Part shown: positions 62,959 through 64,000 of the stretch, piece after piece | Layout of the letters: each line of letters starts with the position of its first letter | How positions within the stretch are numbered: position 1 is the stretch's first letter | From: Acidimicrobiaceae bacterium | GTDB taxonomy: Bacteria > Actinomycetota > Acidimicrobiia > Acidimicrobiales > RAAP-2 | Reading direction: 5' to 3' | Assembly: GCA_003142095.1 (NCBI GenBank) | Contig: PLON01000017.1 | Coordinates: forward strand, 105,954 to 169,953 | DNA length: 64,000 nucleotides | Position numbers and translations under genes: made by a program | Notes under the pieces: generated by a model | Told to the model about the DNA's origin: nothing | What the model saw: the letters and a program-made list of their open reading frames with translations, nothing else | Databases searched by the model: none

Positions 62959-63794
62959 CGGAGGCGGAGTCGCCGCTGGTGGAGGCCAGCCCGACGCGCG
63001 ACGCCACGCTCGCCGCGTCCGACGTGGTGCTCAAGGCCGTTGGGTTGACCAAGCGCTTTGGCGCCGTCGTGGCGCTGCGCGGGATCGACATGCAGCTACG
63101 GCGAGGCGAGGTGCTCGGCCTGGTTGGCGACAACGGGGCAGGCAAGAGCACGCTCGTGAAGATCCTGTGCGGCTTCCACCCTCCCGACACCGGCAAGATC
63201 TACGTCGAGGGCAAGGAGGTGTCGTTCCGGTCGGTTGCCGACGCGCGCAGTCTCGGCATCGAGACTGTCTACCAGGACCTCGCCCTTGTCCCACAGCTGA
63301 CGGTCGCGCAGAACCTCTTCCTCAACCGAGAGCTCACCCTGTTCGGCAAGGTGGGCTGGCTCTCCGCGGGTAAGATGCGCCAGCTCGCCAAGGACTACCT
63401 CGAGGACATCAAGGTTGAAATCCCCGACATCGACGCCGAGGCCGAGTCGCTCTCGGGCGGCCAGCGCCAGGCCATCGCGGTTGCCCGGGCCACCCGTCAG
63501 AACGCCAAGATCCTCCTGCTCGATGAGCCGCTGGCGGCGATGGGCGCCCGGGAGTCTGCCCTCATCGTCGATCTCGTGAAGGATCTCTCCCGCAACCGCG
63601 GTGTGTCGATGATCGTGATCGACCACAACTACACGCACCTCTTCGAACTCTGCGACCGGCTCAACGTCATCCAACAGGGCCGCATCGCCCTCGACCAGCA
63701 AGTGAAGGACACCACGGTCGAGGAGCTCACCACGTTCATGGTCTCCGAGTACCGCCGCGAGCTCGCCGCGGGCCAGCAGCTGCTCGAGCAGTGA
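62955..63794 (+). CDS. Sugar ABC transporter ATP-binding protein (single-domain)
   Basis: 279 residues. Walker A GDNGAGKST, signature LSGGQRQAIAVARA, Walker B LLLDEPLAAMG, and switch His in VIDHN. It corresponds to one ATPase domain of RbsA-type proteins, which normally carry two; single-domain versions are known in this group. ATG at 62955 overlaps the permease TGA. Confidence 0.9.
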   Translation: MTEAESPLVEASPTRDATLAASDVVLKAVGLTKRFGAVVALRGIDMQLRRGEVLGLVGDNGAGKSTLVKILCGFHPPDTGKIYVEGKEVSFRSVADARSLGIETVYQDLALVPQLTVAQNLFLNRELTLFGKVGWLSAGKMRQLAKDYLEDIKVEIPDIDAEAESLSGGQRQAIAVARATRQNAKILLLDEPLAAMGARESALIVDLVKDLSRNRGVSMIVIDHNYTHLFELCDRLNVIQQGRIALDQQVKDTTVEELTTFMVSEYRRELAAGQQLLEQ

Positions 63795-63827
63795 ATCGTC
63801 CGTCGTCCAACGCACACAGCGCGCGGC

Positions 63828-63849
63828 GCCCGGAGGGCTCGCCCCGGGC
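63828..63849 (+). terminator. Small hairpin after the sugar ABC operon
   Basis: GCCCGG and CCGGGC flank 10 bp in the 75-bp space between the ATPase and the aldo/keto reductase. No T run; the next gene may still be co-transcribed. Confidence 0.3.
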
Positions 63850-63869
63850 ACTGAAAGGAGTTGCAGAAT

Positions 63870-64000
63870 GAAGTACCGTCAGCTTGGCTACACAGGACTC
63901 CGTGTCTCGGAGCTCGCCCTTGGAACGATGACCTTCGGTGGTCAAGGCAAATTTGCCTACGTCGGAGTAACGGAAGTGGAGGAGGCTCGGCGAATCGTCG
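63870..64000 (+). CDS. Aldo/keto reductase (5' end only)
   Basis: Starts at ATG 63870 after GAAAGGAG and runs off the window. The 43 visible residues read MKYRQLGYTGLRVSELALG then TMTFGGQG, the normal N-terminus of aldo/keto reductases related to YajO/Tas. It may process the sugar imported by the preceding ABC system. Confidence 0.85.

Noticed and set aside
1..64000. CRISPR arrays, tRNA or rRNA genes, prophage genes
   Set aside because: No regular repeat-spacer series, cloverleaf-type sequence or phage structural gene was found on reading both strands by eye.

Overview
The window is high-GC, gene-dense bacterial chromosome, most likely actinobacterial. Deazaflavin/F420-type enzymes (an LLM oxidoreductase and a Ddn-like protein), a DosR-like box and many GTG and apparently leaderless starts point to Actinobacteria, perhaps an Acidimicrobiia-type lineage. 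The exact taxon cannot be read from the sequence. No tRNA, rRNA or CRISPR array was seen. Convergent neighbours often share a 4-base stop overlap and operon neighbours often overlap by ATGA/GTGA/TAATG, which fits a compact genome.

Layout. 0-4.5 kb: polyamine/GABA-type catabolism (aldehyde dehydrogenase cut by the window edge, Lrp/AsnC regulator, class III aminotransferase, FAD amine oxidoreductase). 4.5-10.7 kb: membrane protein, secreted protein, threonine dehydratase-like enzyme, CadD-like and MFS transporters, Tat-exported family-5 binding protein. 11.2-14.5 kb: nucleobase salvage (NCS1 permease, phosphoribosyltransferase, yeast-FCY1-like cytosine deaminase, uracil phosphoribosyltransferase). 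15-19 kb: an asymmetric heterodimeric ABC exporter. 19-29.5 kb: mixed metabolic and membrane genes (phosphotransferase, LLM oxidoreductase, glutamate dehydrogenase, RDD and CPBP membrane proteins, APC permease, MBL hydrolase, PEBP, gluconokinase, DODA-type dioxygenase). 29.5-35.8 kb: a complete histidine pathway, read leftwards as yerC-like regulator, hisG, hisD, hisC-hisB fusion, hisH, hisF, hisIE, with hisA divergent from the regulator across 30 bp. 36-38.6 kb: DoxX protein, Fur-family regulator and divergent NiCoT nickel/cobalt transporter.

38.6-48.8 kb is a Kdp high-affinity potassium system: kdpFABC with an extra 27-residue membrane peptide in front, a DUF4118-GAF protein, and a full-length KdpD whose phospho-acceptor histidine is a threonine. 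A separate, catalytically canonical histidine kinase that lacks the KdpD/USP input domains is encoded divergently with KdpE. The arrangement suggests that sensing and phosphotransfer have been split between proteins, and it is the most unusual system in the window.

48.8-55.3 kb: an unknown protein, a Ddn-like protein, a NitT/TauT-type ABC system (ATPase with an extra C-terminal domain, fused double permease, no binding protein nearby) and a 14-TM MFS exporter. 55.4-60.7 kb is a decay zone: broken nucleotidyltransferase next to an intact XRE protein, livM and 3-hydroxyacyl-CoA dehydrogenase fragments, an IclR regulator without its DNA-binding domain beside intact scoAB, and an IS30 remnant. 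60.8-64 kb: a sugar-type ABC operon (binding protein, permease, ATPase) and the start of an aldo/keto reductase; it looks richer in GC than the rest and may have arrived by transfer. A very stable long hairpin lies between the binding protein and the permease.
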